Assembly: GCF_017565765.1 (NCBI RefSeq) | Contig: NZ_JAGDYP010000003.1 | Location: 62,001 to 126,000, forward strand | Source: Capnocytophaga bilenii | GTDB taxonomy: Bacteria > Bacteroidota > Bacteroidia > Flavobacteriales > Flavobacteriaceae | Reading direction: 5' to 3' | DNA length: 64,000 nt | In this document: one piece after another, positions 44,614 through 54,045 of the stretch | Numbering within the stretch: position 1 is the first letter of the stretch | How the letters are laid out: each line of letters begins with the position of its first letter | Notes under the pieces: model-generated | What the model saw: the letters and a program-made list of their open reading frames with translations, nothing else | Told to the model about the DNA's origin: nothing | Databases searched by the model: none | Translations under genes and position numbers: made by a program

Positions 44614-45888
44614 ATGAACATACTGATTCTTGGCTCTGGCGGTCGCGAACACGCCTTTGCCGTAAAACTACACAGCAGTCCGCTTTGCGACCAGCTTTAC
44701 ATCGCCCCTGGGAATGGGGGTACTCACTCCATAGCTACTAATGTGGCTATCAACGCTACCGACTTTTCGGCTCTGAAAGCCTTTGTACTCGAAAAAGAGA
44801 TTGCAATGCTGGTAGTAGGTCCTGAAGACCCTTTGGTGAAGGGTGTGTACGATTTCTTCATAAACGACAAAGAACTCGCTCACGTGCAAATAATAGGCCC
44901 TTCACAACGTGGGGCTACTCTGGAAGGCAGCAAGGAGTTTGCCAAAGAGTTTATGGTGCGCCATAATATTCCTACGGCTAAATATGCGAGTTTTACTAAG
45001 GAAACTGTTGAGGAGGGTTGTGCGTTCCTCAGTACAATGAAAGCTCCTTACGTGCTTAAAGCTGACGGATTGGCTGCAGGCAAAGGGGTAGTAATTCTCG
45101 AAGATCTAGAAGAAGCACAAGCCGAACTACGCCGTATGCTTATTGATGCTAAATTTGGGCAAGCCAGCACCAAAGTTGTAATTGAAGAGTTCCTCAAAGG
45201 TATAGAGCTTAGCTGCTTTGTACTGACCGATGGGAAAGACTACAAAATATTGCCTACCGCTAAAGATTACAAGCGTATTGGTGAAGGCGACACTGGGCTC
45301 AACACCGGTGGTATGGGAGCGGTTTCGCCGGTGCCTTTTGCCGATGCTGCTTTTATGCAGAAGATAGAAGAACGCATCGTAAAACCTACTATCAACGGAC
45401 TACAAGCAGAGGGCATCGTTTATAAAGGGTTTGTATTTATCGGACTTATAAAAGTGGATGGTGAGCCTTACGTGATAGAATACAACGTGCGTATGGGCGA
45501 CCCCGAAACGGAAGTGGTATTGCCCCGCATAGAAAGCGACTTAGTACCGCTATTTCAGTCGCTTTACAACGGCACTTTGGCTTCACAAGAACTAAAAGTA
45601 ACCCCAGAAAGCGCTACTACCGTAGTAATGGTATCGGGGGGGTATCCTGAAGAGTACGAAAAAGGAAAGGTTATCAGTGGTACTGAACTGGTAACTAAAA
45701 GTACTGTATATCACGCAGGTACTACGCTGAAAGGCGAGCAACTGCTTACCAATGGCGGTAGGGTACTAGCAATTACCTCATTGGGTAATACTTTCCAAGA
45801 GGCTTTGGCTACAAGTTATGAAAGCATCAGCAAGATAGCGTTTCAGGGGGCTTACTTCCGAAGAGATATAGGAAAGGATTTGGCTTAG
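44614..45888 (+). CDS. purD: Phosphoribosylamine-glycine ligase (GARS)
   Basis: 424 residues. ILGSGGREHAFAVKL at the N-terminus, VVGPEDPLVKG, ATP-grasp region APYVLKADGLAAGKGVVI, LNTGGMGAVSP and YNVRMGDPETEVVLPRI are all diagnostic. Second-to-third step of purine synthesis. It is 20 bp after the R-M gene and followed by a strong terminator. Confidence 0.97.
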   Translation: MNILILGSGGREHAFAVKLHSSPLCDQLYIAPGNGGTHSIATNVAINATDFSALKAFVLEKEIAMLVVGPEDPLVKGVYDFFINDKELAHVQIIGPSQRGATLEGSKEFAKEFMVRHNIPTAKYASFTKETVEEGCAFLSTMKAPYVLKADGLAAGKGVVILEDLEEAQAELRRMLIDAKFGQASTKVVIEEFLKGIELSCFVLTDGKDYKILPTAKDYKRIGEGDTGLNTGGMGAVSPVPFADAAFMQKIEERIVKPTINGLQAEGIVYKGFVFIGLIKVDGEPYVIEYNVRMGDPETEVVLPRIESDLVPLFQSLYNGTLASQELKVTPESATTVVMVSGGYPEEYEKGKVISGTELVTKSTVYHAGTTLKGEQLLTNGGRVLAITSLGNTFQEALATSYESISKIAFQGAYFRRDIGKDLA

Positions 45889-45908
45889 TAATTAAACCTC
45901 AAGTAATA

Positions 45909-45940
45909 ACAAAAAAACTGCCCCGTAAGGCAGTTTTTTA
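45909..45940. terminator. Bidirectional terminator between purD and the symporter
   Basis: Hairpin AAAAAACTGCC / GGCAGTTTTTT with a CCGTAA loop, between two convergent genes. Confidence 0.9.
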
Positions 45941-45958
45941 TTGCTAACAACTAACAAC

Positions 45959-47125
45959 TTAATCCTTTGTTTTAGCTATTTTATCAATAATAAGAGCAAC
46001 AGCACCATCACCTGTTACGTTGCAAGCAGTACCAAAGCTATCCATAGCAATGTAAAGAGCAACCATCAGTCCTTGTAGTTTTTCATCAAAACCTAATATA
46101 GAATTAAGTATACCCAAAGCTGCCATAATTGCACCTCCTGGTACACCTGGTGCGGCTACCATTATCACACTTAGCATCAGTATAAAGCCTGCAAAGAGTT
46201 CAAAGTTATAAGGCATTCCTTGTAGCATCATCAGGGCAAGGGCACAAGCAGTGATTTTCATCGTACTACCCGATAAATGGATAGTAGCGCATAGAGGGAT
46301 TACAAAGCCTGCGATGCGTTGTGAGATGTTCATCTTTAGGGCTTGGCGTAGCGATACAGGAATAGTAGCTGCCGAAGAGGAAGTACCCAAAGCAGTAGCA
46401 TAGGCAGGTAGCATTGTAAGCAAAGCCTTGAAAGGATTGCGTCCTGCTACACCTCCTGCGATAACATACTGTATAAGCAATAGCACTATGTGCATTATAA
46501 ATAATATCACTATGAGCTTGAAGAATACACTGATAATAGATACTACTTGTCCTGAGAAAGTAATTTCGGCAAAGATAGCTAATATATAATAAGGAAGCAC
46601 AGGGATAATGGCTTTGGTAATGAGCCATTTCACAATGTCTCCAAATTCTTTTACTACAGAATTAAGAGTTGATTCTTCACGGAATGAGAGCCCTATCCCT
46701 ACGATAAATGAGAATAGCAAAGCGGTCATCACGCTCGTGATAGGGGGCATATCTAAAGAGAAATAGGGGGTGAGAGTAGAGGCTTGTTGCTCTTCGAGTA
46801 CTTTGAGCTGTTCGCCTTGTAGTAGAGACGGGAATAGTGCATCGCTCACAAAATAGGTAGAGAACCCTGAGAAGAGCGTGAAGGCATAAGCGATAGCTAC
46901 CGTTATAAGTAGCAATTTACCTGAGTTTTTACCCAAGTCGCTAATAGCAGGCATAATAAGTCCCATCATAATGAGAGGAATTGTAAAGCCTAAAAAATTA
47001 CCAAAAAGCCCCTTGAAAGTGAGGAGCAATCGGTTGAGCCATTCAATGTTAAAAATACCGATGACGATACCGATGACGATACCACAAAACACTTTGAACA
47101 GCAAACTGTTAAGGATTCTTTTCAT
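45959..47125 (-). CDS. Dicarboxylate/amino acid:cation symporter (DAACS)
   Basis: 388 residues with about eight hydrophobic helices and re-entrant loops. The hairpin motif TALGTSSSAATIPVSL and the substrate/Na+ region MDSFGTACNVTGDGAVALII correspond to the SSSxT and NMDG-type segments of the GltPh family. It likely imports glutamate, aspartate, Ser/Thr or C4-dicarboxylates with Na+. Upstream is glutamine synthetase in the same direction, compatible with a nitrogen theme, but they are separated by a repeat-bearing gap. Confidence 0.92.
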   Translation of the reverse strand: MKRILNSLLFKVFCGIVIGIVIGIFNIEWLNRLLLTFKGLFGNFLGFTIPLIMMGLIMPAISDLGKNSGKLLLITVAIAYAFTLFSGFSTYFVSDALFPSLLQGEQLKVLEEQQASTLTPYFSLDMPPITSVMTALLFSFIVGIGLSFREESTLNSVVKEFGDIVKWLITKAIIPVLPYYILAIFAEITFSGQVVSIISVFFKLIVILFIMHIVLLLIQYVIAGGVAGRNPFKALLTMLPAYATALGTSSSAATIPVSLRQALKMNISQRIAGFVIPLCATIHLSGSTMKITACALALMMLQGMPYNFELFAGFILMLSVIMVAAPGVPGGAIMAALGILNSILGFDEKLQGLMVALYIAMDSFGTACNVTGDGAVALIIDKIAKTKD

Positions 47126-47158
47126 TAGTTATCTACTTTTTATAGTTAAACAATGGGG

Positions 47159-47166
47159 CAAAGATA
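47159..47166 (-). promoter_or_regulatory. -7 element for the symporter
   Basis: Minus-strand TATCTTTG, 34 bp upstream of the symporter ATG. The -33 element is not clear. Confidence 0.45.
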
Positions 47167-47275
47167 CAAAATAATGTTTAATAATCAACGATTAATGATT
47201 AATTCTTCACACTTTTACAATAAAATCAGACAAGAAACTTGCCTAATAATAGTACTTATTAGGTATAATGGACAA

Positions 47276-47377
47276 AAACGTTGTTTTATTTCATCGGGAA
47301 ATCCCTAATAGGGTAAGCGCAATTATAACCTGTTGATAATAAACGTTGTTTTATTTCATCGGGAAATCCCTGATAGG
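47276..47377. repeat. Two 37-bp direct repeats with a 28-bp spacer
   Basis: Copies at 47276-47312 and 47341-47377 differ at one base (CCCTAATAGG against CCCTGATAGG). Each contains TTTCATCGGGAAATCCC. The 65-bp period and 28-bp unique spacer look like a CRISPR with two repeats, but no cas gene is near. Tandem operators or an RNA element downstream of glutamine synthetase are alternatives. Confidence 0.7.
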
Positions 47378-47399
47378 TAATCAATCACAATAAAAAATA

Positions 47400-49568
47400 C
47401 TAACTCATTAGCTCGCGGTATTTAGTGAGTGTCCAGAGTTCGTCATCTACCATCATTTCGAGCTTGTCGCAGTGGTAGCGTATTTCATCAAAGAAAGGTT
47501 TTACTTCGTGACAATAGCTATGGGCTTTTTCTTCAAAATTAGGCAAGTGGTTTGCCCGCTTACGCGCTTCTATCATCGCATCGGTTTTGCTGTGAATGAC
47601 CTTGATGTGTTCAGAAATATGGCGTATAAGCTCCAACTGCTCGGCAGCTACCTCTTGATAGCTTTCTCCAAAAATCTCTTTCAGCCCCTTTACGTTTTCA
47701 ATAAGCGTATTTTGATAGCGAACCGCTGTTGGTACAATATGATTACGAGCAATATCACCCAACACGCGCGATTCTATCTGCACCGTTTTTACGTATTCTT
47801 CTAAAGCTATTTCGTAGCGCGCCATTAGCTCTACACGATTAAGCACGCCCATTTCTTCAAAAAGAGCAATAGCTTTTTCAGTAATGTTTTCTTTGAGAGC
47901 TTCGGGAGTTGTTTTATGGTTAGAAAGTCCGCGTTTTGCAGCCTCATCTTCCCATTGCTTGCTATAGCCATCACCCTCAAAGCGTATTTTTTTAGATGTT
48001 TTGATATAACTACGCAACACTTTGAAGATGGCATCTTCTTTCTTCATTCCTTTAGCTATGAGCGCATCCACTTCTTTTTTGAAGTTGGTAAGCTGTTTTG
48101 CTACGATAGTATTGAGCACCATCATAGGTCTGCCACAATTAGCTTTTGAACCTACTGCACGAAACTCAAATTTATTACCTGTAAAGGCAAAAGGCGAAGT
48201 GCGATTGCGGTCAGTAGTATCCAAGAAAAGGTCGGGTATTTTGCCTACCACATTCAGCTTAAGGTCTGTTTTTTCTTCTTGCGAAAGTTCTTCAGAAGCC
48301 ACTTCTAAGGCATCGAGTACCTTGGTGAGTTGCTCACCTATAAATACAGATACAATAGCAGGAGGAGCCTCGTTAGCGCCCAAGCGATAGTCATTGGTAG
48401 CCGAAGCTACTGAGGCACGCAATAGGGGTTCGTATTGGCAAACAGCCTTGATAGTACAAATGAAAAAAGTAAGAAACTGTAGGTTCTTAATAGGGGTACG
48501 ACTGGGAGCAAGTAGGTTTATACCCGTATCAGTAGCCAACGACCAATTGTTATGCTTACCCGAACCATTAACGCCTGCAAATGGCTTTTCGTGAAATAGC
48601 ACTACAAAGCTATGGCGGTCGGCAACCTTGCGCATCACGTCCATCAGCAGCGCATTTTGGTCTACCGCAAGGTTAGTTTCTTCAAAAATAGGAGCAAACT
48701 CAAATTGGTGAGGTGCTACCTCATTATGGCGTGTTTTCAGAGGAATACCAAGCAGCAAGCACTCGTGTTCCAAATCGCGCATATAGCTAAGCACGCGCTC
48801 GGGTATCGAGCCGAAGTAGTGGTCGTCTAACTGTTGCCCTTTAGCTGCCTGATGCCCCAAAAGAGTACGCCCTGCAATCATCAAGTCGGGACGAGAGTAA
48901 GCAAGGGTTTTATCTACCAGAAAGTATTCTTGTTCCCAGCCAAGCGTAGCGGTTACCTTATTTACGTTTTTATCGAAATAGCGCGCCACCTCAGTAGCAG
49001 CTGTATCTATAGCCGTAAGTGCCTTTAGCAAAGGCGTTTTATTGTCTAAAGCCTCACCCGTATACGAAATGAATATGGTAGGGATACAAAGGGTAGTCCC
49101 ATACACAAAAGGCGGCGAAGTAGGATCCCAAGCGGTGTAGCCGCGTGCCTCAAAGGTATTGCGAATACCTCCATTAGGGAAGCTTGATGCATCCGATTCT
49201 TGTTGCACGAGTTGCCCCCCTCCAAAACGTTCTATAGCTCTATCGCGACTTACTGGCTCAAAAAAAGCATCGTGTTTTTCGGCAGTGCCGCCCGTAAGAG
49301 GCTGAAACCAATGCGTATAGTGGGTAGCCCCTTTGCTAATCGCCCAGTCGCGCATCGCCGCCGCCACTTGGTCGGCTACGCGGCGGTCTATCTTTTCGCC
49401 ATAGCGAATAGCATTCATCACACTTTCAAAAGCCTCTCGCGTCATCGCTTGGCGCATAGCGGCTTCGTTAAATACATTTACGGCAAATAGCTCTGAGCGT
49501 TTGCCATTTTCGGCTACCGCTATAGGCTGGCGGCGCTGACTTTCGGTTAGGGCATTGAATCGTAACAT
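47400..49568 (-). CDS. glnN: Type III glutamine synthetase
   Basis: 722 residues, the length of GSIII dodecamers rather than GSI. Motifs include SFPNGGIRNTFEARGYTAWD near the N-terminus, LGWEQEYFLVDK, RHNEVAPHQFEFAP (glutamate/ATP region), FAGVNGSGKHNNWSLAT and NRTSPFAFTGNKFEFRAVGS. It fixes ammonia into glutamine. It starts right after the zinc-protease gene (1 bp gap), so the two may be co-transcribed. Confidence 0.96.
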   Translation of the reverse strand: MLRFNALTESQRRQPIAVAENGKRSELFAVNVFNEAAMRQAMTREAFESVMNAIRYGEKIDRRVADQVAAAMRDWAISKGATHYTHWFQPLTGGTAEKHDAFFEPVSRDRAIERFGGGQLVQQESDASSFPNGGIRNTFEARGYTAWDPTSPPFVYGTTLCIPTIFISYTGEALDNKTPLLKALTAIDTAATEVARYFDKNVNKVTATLGWEQEYFLVDKTLAYSRPDLMIAGRTLLGHQAAKGQQLDDHYFGSIPERVLSYMRDLEHECLLLGIPLKTRHNEVAPHQFEFAPIFEETNLAVDQNALLMDVMRKVADRHSFVVLFHEKPFAGVNGSGKHNNWSLATDTGINLLAPSRTPIKNLQFLTFFICTIKAVCQYEPLLRASVASATNDYRLGANEAPPAIVSVFIGEQLTKVLDALEVASEELSQEEKTDLKLNVVGKIPDLFLDTTDRNRTSPFAFTGNKFEFRAVGSKANCGRPMMVLNTIVAKQLTNFKKEVDALIAKGMKKEDAIFKVLRSYIKTSKKIRFEGDGYSKQWEDEAAKRGLSNHKTTPEALKENITEKAIALFEEMGVLNRVELMARYEIALEEYVKTVQIESRVLGDIARNHIVPTAVRYQNTLIENVKGLKEIFGESYQEVAAEQLELIRHISEHIKVIHSKTDAMIEARKRANHLPNFEEKAHSYCHEVKPFFDEIRYHCDKLEMMVDDELWTLTKYRELMS

Positions 49569-49569
49569 A

Positions 49570-52074
49570 TTATTTCTTAGGATCTTTTATACGTTCTATT
49601 TCTTTGAGAAGTTGTTGGTAATGAAGCTTGTTTAGGGGCTGAGCCTCTTGTTGCTGTGCTGTTTTCAAATAATCAGCTATCTTGTCCAAATGTTGTAACG
49701 CATATAAGCGTACATCCAAATTGCCCACTGCGGTACTCGATACCGAAGCCGCTCCGTTGCTATTAGTAGCAGTTGCAGCCTGCTCTTTAGGATTGATAAG
49801 ATCATCTATTTTTGCCAAATAAGAGCGTTGTAACCCGCGCCTCAAAGCATTTTGCTGGGCTTCGCTGTTGTTTAATGGTTTCCAAACAGCCGCAAAAACA
49901 TCAGCGAGATATTCATCTAAAAGGTAAGCCTTGGGCGAAGCTAAACTTTGCGTATAGAGCTTGTAAAGCACCACATTATTGAGCATGACATTTAGAGCAT
50001 TGTTTTGCATATCAGCAATTTCCTTTTCTACATTACTGCCTATCTTATTAGTGATAGCCTGCGGATAAAGCCACAAGGGGGCTTCAAAAAGTTGTGCATC
50101 TACGTAAGCGATTGCTTCTTTTACAACTTCTTTAGGTACAGGCTGATACACCTCAGCACTACCTATCACCCCTATATAGCGACTACCGATGTGCTTAAGT
50201 ACGTGATTCAAGTATCTATTGTATTGCAACACTGCCGACTTGTGCATACTGCTTAAGTAGTCGTATTTGTCATTAGGTTCTTTCATCCACTGGTGAAGGT
50301 TGCTCACTACATAGCGGAGATTTTTCAGCGCATAGGTATTGGCTTTCATTACATTGTCCGACAAGTCTTCCGTTTGCGCTCGTGGGTCTTCGCCACGCCC
50401 TTCGCCACCAAACCACAAATGAGGATTAGCCGTAAGGCGCTGGGTAGTAGTAGCCGCTAAGGCTTCTTGCTCGGCAAATTCATTTTTATACCGATTTCCG
50501 TAATAGCGATACCCCCATTCTATAGCCCACTTATCGTAGTCGCCTATACGCGGATAAAGTCCTTTAGTACCAATGTTGTCTTCGGGCTGGGCTACGTAGT
50601 TGAAGCGAGCATAATCCATTATAGATACGGTATGCCCGTGTGCCTCTACCCATTTTTTATCGCGAAGTTTCTCTACAGGTGTTTGGCTGCTTGCCCCCAT
50701 ATTGTGGCGCAAACCAAGACAATGCCCTATTTCGTGCGATGATACAAACCTAATAAGGTCGCCCATTAGAGCTTCGTCTAGCTTCAAGTTGCGCGCGCGT
50801 TTATCTACCGCACCCACTTGTATCAAATACCACTCTTGCAGTAGTTTCATCACATTGTGATACCACCCCACGTGGCACTCTATAATCTCCCCACTGCGTG
50901 GGTCGGCAATATTAGGACCATAAGCATTGCTGATTTCAGAAGGAAGATAACGTATTACGTTGAAGCGCGCATCTTCCAAACTCATCGCAGGGTCGTTAGG
51001 CCACTCTTTGGCTACAATGGCATTCTTAAAACCAGCCTTTTCAAAGGCTACATTCCAATCATTTACGCCCAGTATAAGGTACTTTTGCCATTGTTTAGGA
51101 GTAGCAGGGTCTATATAAAAAATGATTTGTTTTTTAGGTTCTACAAGCTGACCGCTAAGGTATTTATTCACATCTTCTTTGCGTGGTTCTAAGCGGAAAC
51201 GATGTATATAACTTTCTGTTTGTGTGCGCTGTTGGTCATCGGCAAATTTGATAAAGCGCGTAGCAAAGAAGCCCACTCTGCTGTCAAAAAGGCGTTTTTG
51301 CATAGGCACTTTGGGCAAAAGTACTATTGAGGTGTTGAGTTCAAAAGAAATAGCCCCTACCCTATTGGCATCGGGTATGTTACTAGGCGAGGCACCATAC
51401 GTTTTTAGGGTCTGCACCTCCACATTCATCGGATAGGCACGCAAGTCGTCTACAAACGATTGAGCCGCTACAATAGCACCTATCTTTTTATCAGTTTTAA
51501 GTTTTGCGAGCAAGCCCGTAACACTATTATCCTGCTTAAAAAAATCTGTAACCTCTATCAACTGATTTTTGTTCTGCGGATTCCTACCAATTACGTTGAA
51601 AGTAGCTACCACAGGATTGCTGCTCGAATTCGTTACTGCGGTGTAGATGTTATTGGTGCTGTCGGCTACTTGCGTATTGAGGTAAGAACGCAAGATAAGA
51701 GTTTTTTCGTTTTTTTGCTGAAAGAAGAGAGTTTGCTCGTTAATCTTTTCGCCGGCATACATCCCAAACTGCTGCGGAGCTGTTTTAAGCCTTGTAACGC
51801 ATAATAAGTAGCGATTTAGCAGACTATCGGCTACCTCAAAGTACCATTTATCGTCTATTTTTCTTACGGTAAACAGCCCATTGCGTTCCAATCCCCCTTT
51901 TTTTATCAGTTTAGCGTACTCTTCGGCACGTTTTTCTTCAGGAGTTTTTTCAGGTTTTTCAGTAGTATCAGTTTTAGTTGCACCTTTAGCAATGGTATCT
52001 TTCACCGCAGGAGTTTGCTGCGCAAAAGAAAACATCGCAAAAGATAAAAAGAGAGTGGTTAAATATTTTTTCAT
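49570..52074 (-). CDS. Large zinc-dependent metalloprotease (DUF5117/DUF5118 type)
   Basis: 834 residues from ATG 52074, which gives the signal peptide (LFLSFAMFSFAQ); an ATG 39 bases earlier adds a poor leader. The N-terminal part carries a DUF5118-like segment and a DUF5117-like region (ADSLLNRYLLCVTRLK). The extended metzincin zinc site is HEIGHCLGLRHNMGASS, followed by SIMDYARFNYVAQPED with the Met-turn. The C-terminal 200 residues are helical. Probably a periplasmic or secreted peptidase; substrate unknown. Confidence 0.92.
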   Translation of the reverse strand: MKKYLTTLFLSFAMFSFAQQTPAVKDTIAKGATKTDTTEKPEKTPEEKRAEEYAKLIKKGGLERNGLFTVRKIDDKWYFEVADSLLNRYLLCVTRLKTAPQQFGMYAGEKINEQTLFFQQKNEKTLILRSYLNTQVADSTNNIYTAVTNSSSNPVVATFNVIGRNPQNKNQLIEVTDFFKQDNSVTGLLAKLKTDKKIGAIVAAQSFVDDLRAYPMNVEVQTLKTYGASPSNIPDANRVGAISFELNTSIVLLPKVPMQKRLFDSRVGFFATRFIKFADDQQRTQTESYIHRFRLEPRKEDVNKYLSGQLVEPKKQIIFYIDPATPKQWQKYLILGVNDWNVAFEKAGFKNAIVAKEWPNDPAMSLEDARFNVIRYLPSEISNAYGPNIADPRSGEIIECHVGWYHNVMKLLQEWYLIQVGAVDKRARNLKLDEALMGDLIRFVSSHEIGHCLGLRHNMGASSQTPVEKLRDKKWVEAHGHTVSIMDYARFNYVAQPEDNIGTKGLYPRIGDYDKWAIEWGYRYYGNRYKNEFAEQEALAATTTQRLTANPHLWFGGEGRGEDPRAQTEDLSDNVMKANTYALKNLRYVVSNLHQWMKEPNDKYDYLSSMHKSAVLQYNRYLNHVLKHIGSRYIGVIGSAEVYQPVPKEVVKEAIAYVDAQLFEAPLWLYPQAITNKIGSNVEKEIADMQNNALNVMLNNVVLYKLYTQSLASPKAYLLDEYLADVFAAVWKPLNNSEAQQNALRRGLQRSYLAKIDDLINPKEQAATATNSNGAASVSSTAVGNLDVRLYALQHLDKIADYLKTAQQQEAQPLNKLHYQQLLKEIERIKDPKK

Positions 52075-52102
52075 TTCAAACAAAATAGTTAAATGGTACT
52101 GT

Positions 52103-53254
52103 TTATATAGCATAAGAAGAAAGAGAAATCTCCTTTTGCTTTAAATATTTAAAATTCGTTTCCTGAGCAAACAAGTGAGCTTCTATATTTGTCATCCTTT
52201 TTTGAATTACTTTTATCGCTTCTTCCGATTGGTCTATCCCTATCCATTTTCTCCCTAATTGCTGAGCCGCATTTAAGGTAGTGCCAGAACCAGCAAAACA
52301 ATCCAACACATAGCTGCTTTCATTAGAAGAAGTTTTTATAATGGTTTGCAATAAGTTAGCGTTTTTTTCAGTAGGATAGATTGGGTATTGAGGGTCTTTA
52401 AATTCCCAAATATCTTGCATTTTTTTACCTTCTCTATCATCCAGAAAAATCTTTTTACGAGGATTTCCTTTGTCACTCCATTCTATAAGGCCTTCGCTAT
52501 CCCATTGTTCCAAAACTGATACATCACTTCTCCAGTGCCGCCCTTTGGGAGGAAGTATTCCTTTAAATGGTTTAGAGGTGTTCCCTTTTAGCGTTTCCCC
52601 TGGTGCGTGTAGCGGAATAGTAGTGTATCGCTTCCCTTGTTTATCTATCTTAGGAAAAAGTTTTTGTTTATCTTCCTCTGTATAAGGAATTTTCGCCTCA
52701 TTCCATATTAGGTTATCCGTTTTAGAATAAAAAAGAATCATATCTTTTATATTGCCATAAGCTTTTCGGTTGAAGTTTTTAGGATTACATTTTATACGAG
52801 TTATATCATTCCTAAAGTTTTCTATCCCAAAGATTTCGTCCATTATAATTTTCACATAATGCCCTATCTTATAATCTATATGTAAATAGATAGACCCTTT
52901 ATCCGAAAGGAGCTCTTTAAGGAGTACCAATCGTTCTCTTAGAAACTCTAAAAATTCAAATCCTTTTAGCGTATCTTGGTAAGCTATCGTACCTTTTGAA
53001 CTATTGCTTATTGTAGCGGCTCTTCCTTCAGAAATTGTAAAAGTGTTATTGGTAGCAAAAGGAGGGTCTATATAAACAAGATCTATTTTCCCTGATAAGT
53101 TGTAATTATCTATTAGCTGTTTTAGTGCCAATAGGTTATCTGCTTGTATAAGCATATTGGGGCTCTTAGAGTTTCCTAAAGTCTCTAAGGGAATATCTGG
53201 AATACTATCAAAAATTTCTTGTCTTGTTTTTTTATTAGGATATTGTAAATGCAT
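52103..53254 (-). CDS. Type II DNA methyltransferase (beta-type)
   Basis: 383 residues. Motif IV VYIDPPFATNN (60-70, DPPF at 63-66) precedes motif I CFAGSGTTLNAA (319-330), and motif X-like GIDQSEEAIKVIQKR follows, the order of beta-class N6-A or N4-C methylases such as MboII-like enzymes. The central segment (about 130-290) would recognise the target. It pairs with the endonuclease gene, 4 bp upstream in the same direction. Target sequence cannot be read from the data. Confidence 0.92.
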   Translation of the reverse strand: MHLQYPNKKTRQEIFDSIPDIPLETLGNSKSPNMLIQADNLLALKQLIDNYNLSGKIDLVYIDPPFATNNTFTISEGRAATISNSSKGTIAYQDTLKGFEFLEFLRERLVLLKELLSDKGSIYLHIDYKIGHYVKIIMDEIFGIENFRNDITRIKCNPKNFNRKAYGNIKDMILFYSKTDNLIWNEAKIPYTEEDKQKLFPKIDKQGKRYTTIPLHAPGETLKGNTSKPFKGILPPKGRHWRSDVSVLEQWDSEGLIEWSDKGNPRKKIFLDDREGKKMQDIWEFKDPQYPIYPTEKNANLLQTIIKTSSNESSYVLDCFAGSGTTLNAAQQLGRKWIGIDQSEEAIKVIQKRMTNIEAHLFAQETNFKYLKQKEISLSSYAI

Positions 53255-53258
53255 ACCG

Positions 53259-54044
53259 TTAGAGCTGATATAAAAAATCCCGTAGCACTAAACTACTCAT
53301 TATATTGTAATCCTGATATTTAGTAGTAATATCTTGAAACATTTTATGCTTGCCTCTGATGTAAAGAACACCATCCAAAATAGCAATTTTTACAACCTCT
53401 TTGTCTGTCTTAGAAAGAATGGTACTAATAGCATCATTAAATTGTGCATTCTGATGACCTCCGTAATCCGTTAAAAATTTCGCCTCACCTATTACTATTT
53501 TCTTGTTGAACCGCGCTACCAAATCCAATCCCTTATTGTGTTGATAATTCAGATGTTCGGCAGCAAATTTCATTAGTTGGGCATCACTACCCTCCAAGAT
53601 AGCATCTTCTTCTGTGTTTATAAACGCCTCATAAGAAATAGGTTCTATCCCCAACGTTTTGTTTTTATACCAACGCCTGAATAAAGGTCCTATCTGCCTA
53701 TTTGTTTCTTTAGGTTCAGTACATCTTTCATAAATTTTAGAAAGCCCCATCTCATAAAGACGACCACAAATTCTATTGATAGTTTTAGGATTTCTTTCAA
53801 TTGCCGAAATATCATTCCTCAGATAAGCAATATAACTATCTTTAATAGGAAAAAGTTCTAATTTCAACAGTTCACGAATAAGTGCCTTATTGTCTTTTTC
53901 AGAGAAAGCAACTTCTATCTGTTGCCAATGCGCTTCATCAATATCTCTAATCCCATCAGGAATGGTAGGATATACTTGAAATAAATCATCTAAATACGAT
54001 TTTTGATTGGCATATGCAATACTCAATTCTGTCCAGTAATTCAT
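53259..54044 (-). CDS. Type II restriction endonuclease
   Basis: 261 residues from ATG 54044 (the alternative ATG 54062 overlaps the preceding gene by 17 bp). The catalytic signature is GLDLVARFNKKIVIGEAKF: Asp174, then Glu187-x-Lys189, a PD-(D/E)XK site, followed by TDYGGHQNAQFNDA. The adjacent methylase protects its sites. The pair is inserted directly after the Fe-S oxidoreductase gene without spare DNA. Confidence 0.88.
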   Translation of the reverse strand: MNYWTELSIAYANQKSYLDDLFQVYPTIPDGIRDIDEAHWQQIEVAFSEKDNKALIRELLKLELFPIKDSYIAYLRNDISAIERNPKTINRICGRLYEMGLSKIYERCTEPKETNRQIGPLFRRWYKNKTLGIEPISYEAFINTEEDAILEGSDAQLMKFAAEHLNYQHNKGLDLVARFNKKIVIGEAKFLTDYGGHQNAQFNDAISTILSKTDKEVVKIAILDGVLYIRGKHKMFQDITTKYQDYNIMSSLVLRDFLYQL

Positions 54045-54045
54045 T

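Noticed and set aside
47276-47377. Confident CRISPR call
   Set aside because: Only two repeats, no cas genes, and known Capnocytophaga array repeats that I recall differ; reported as repeat instead.
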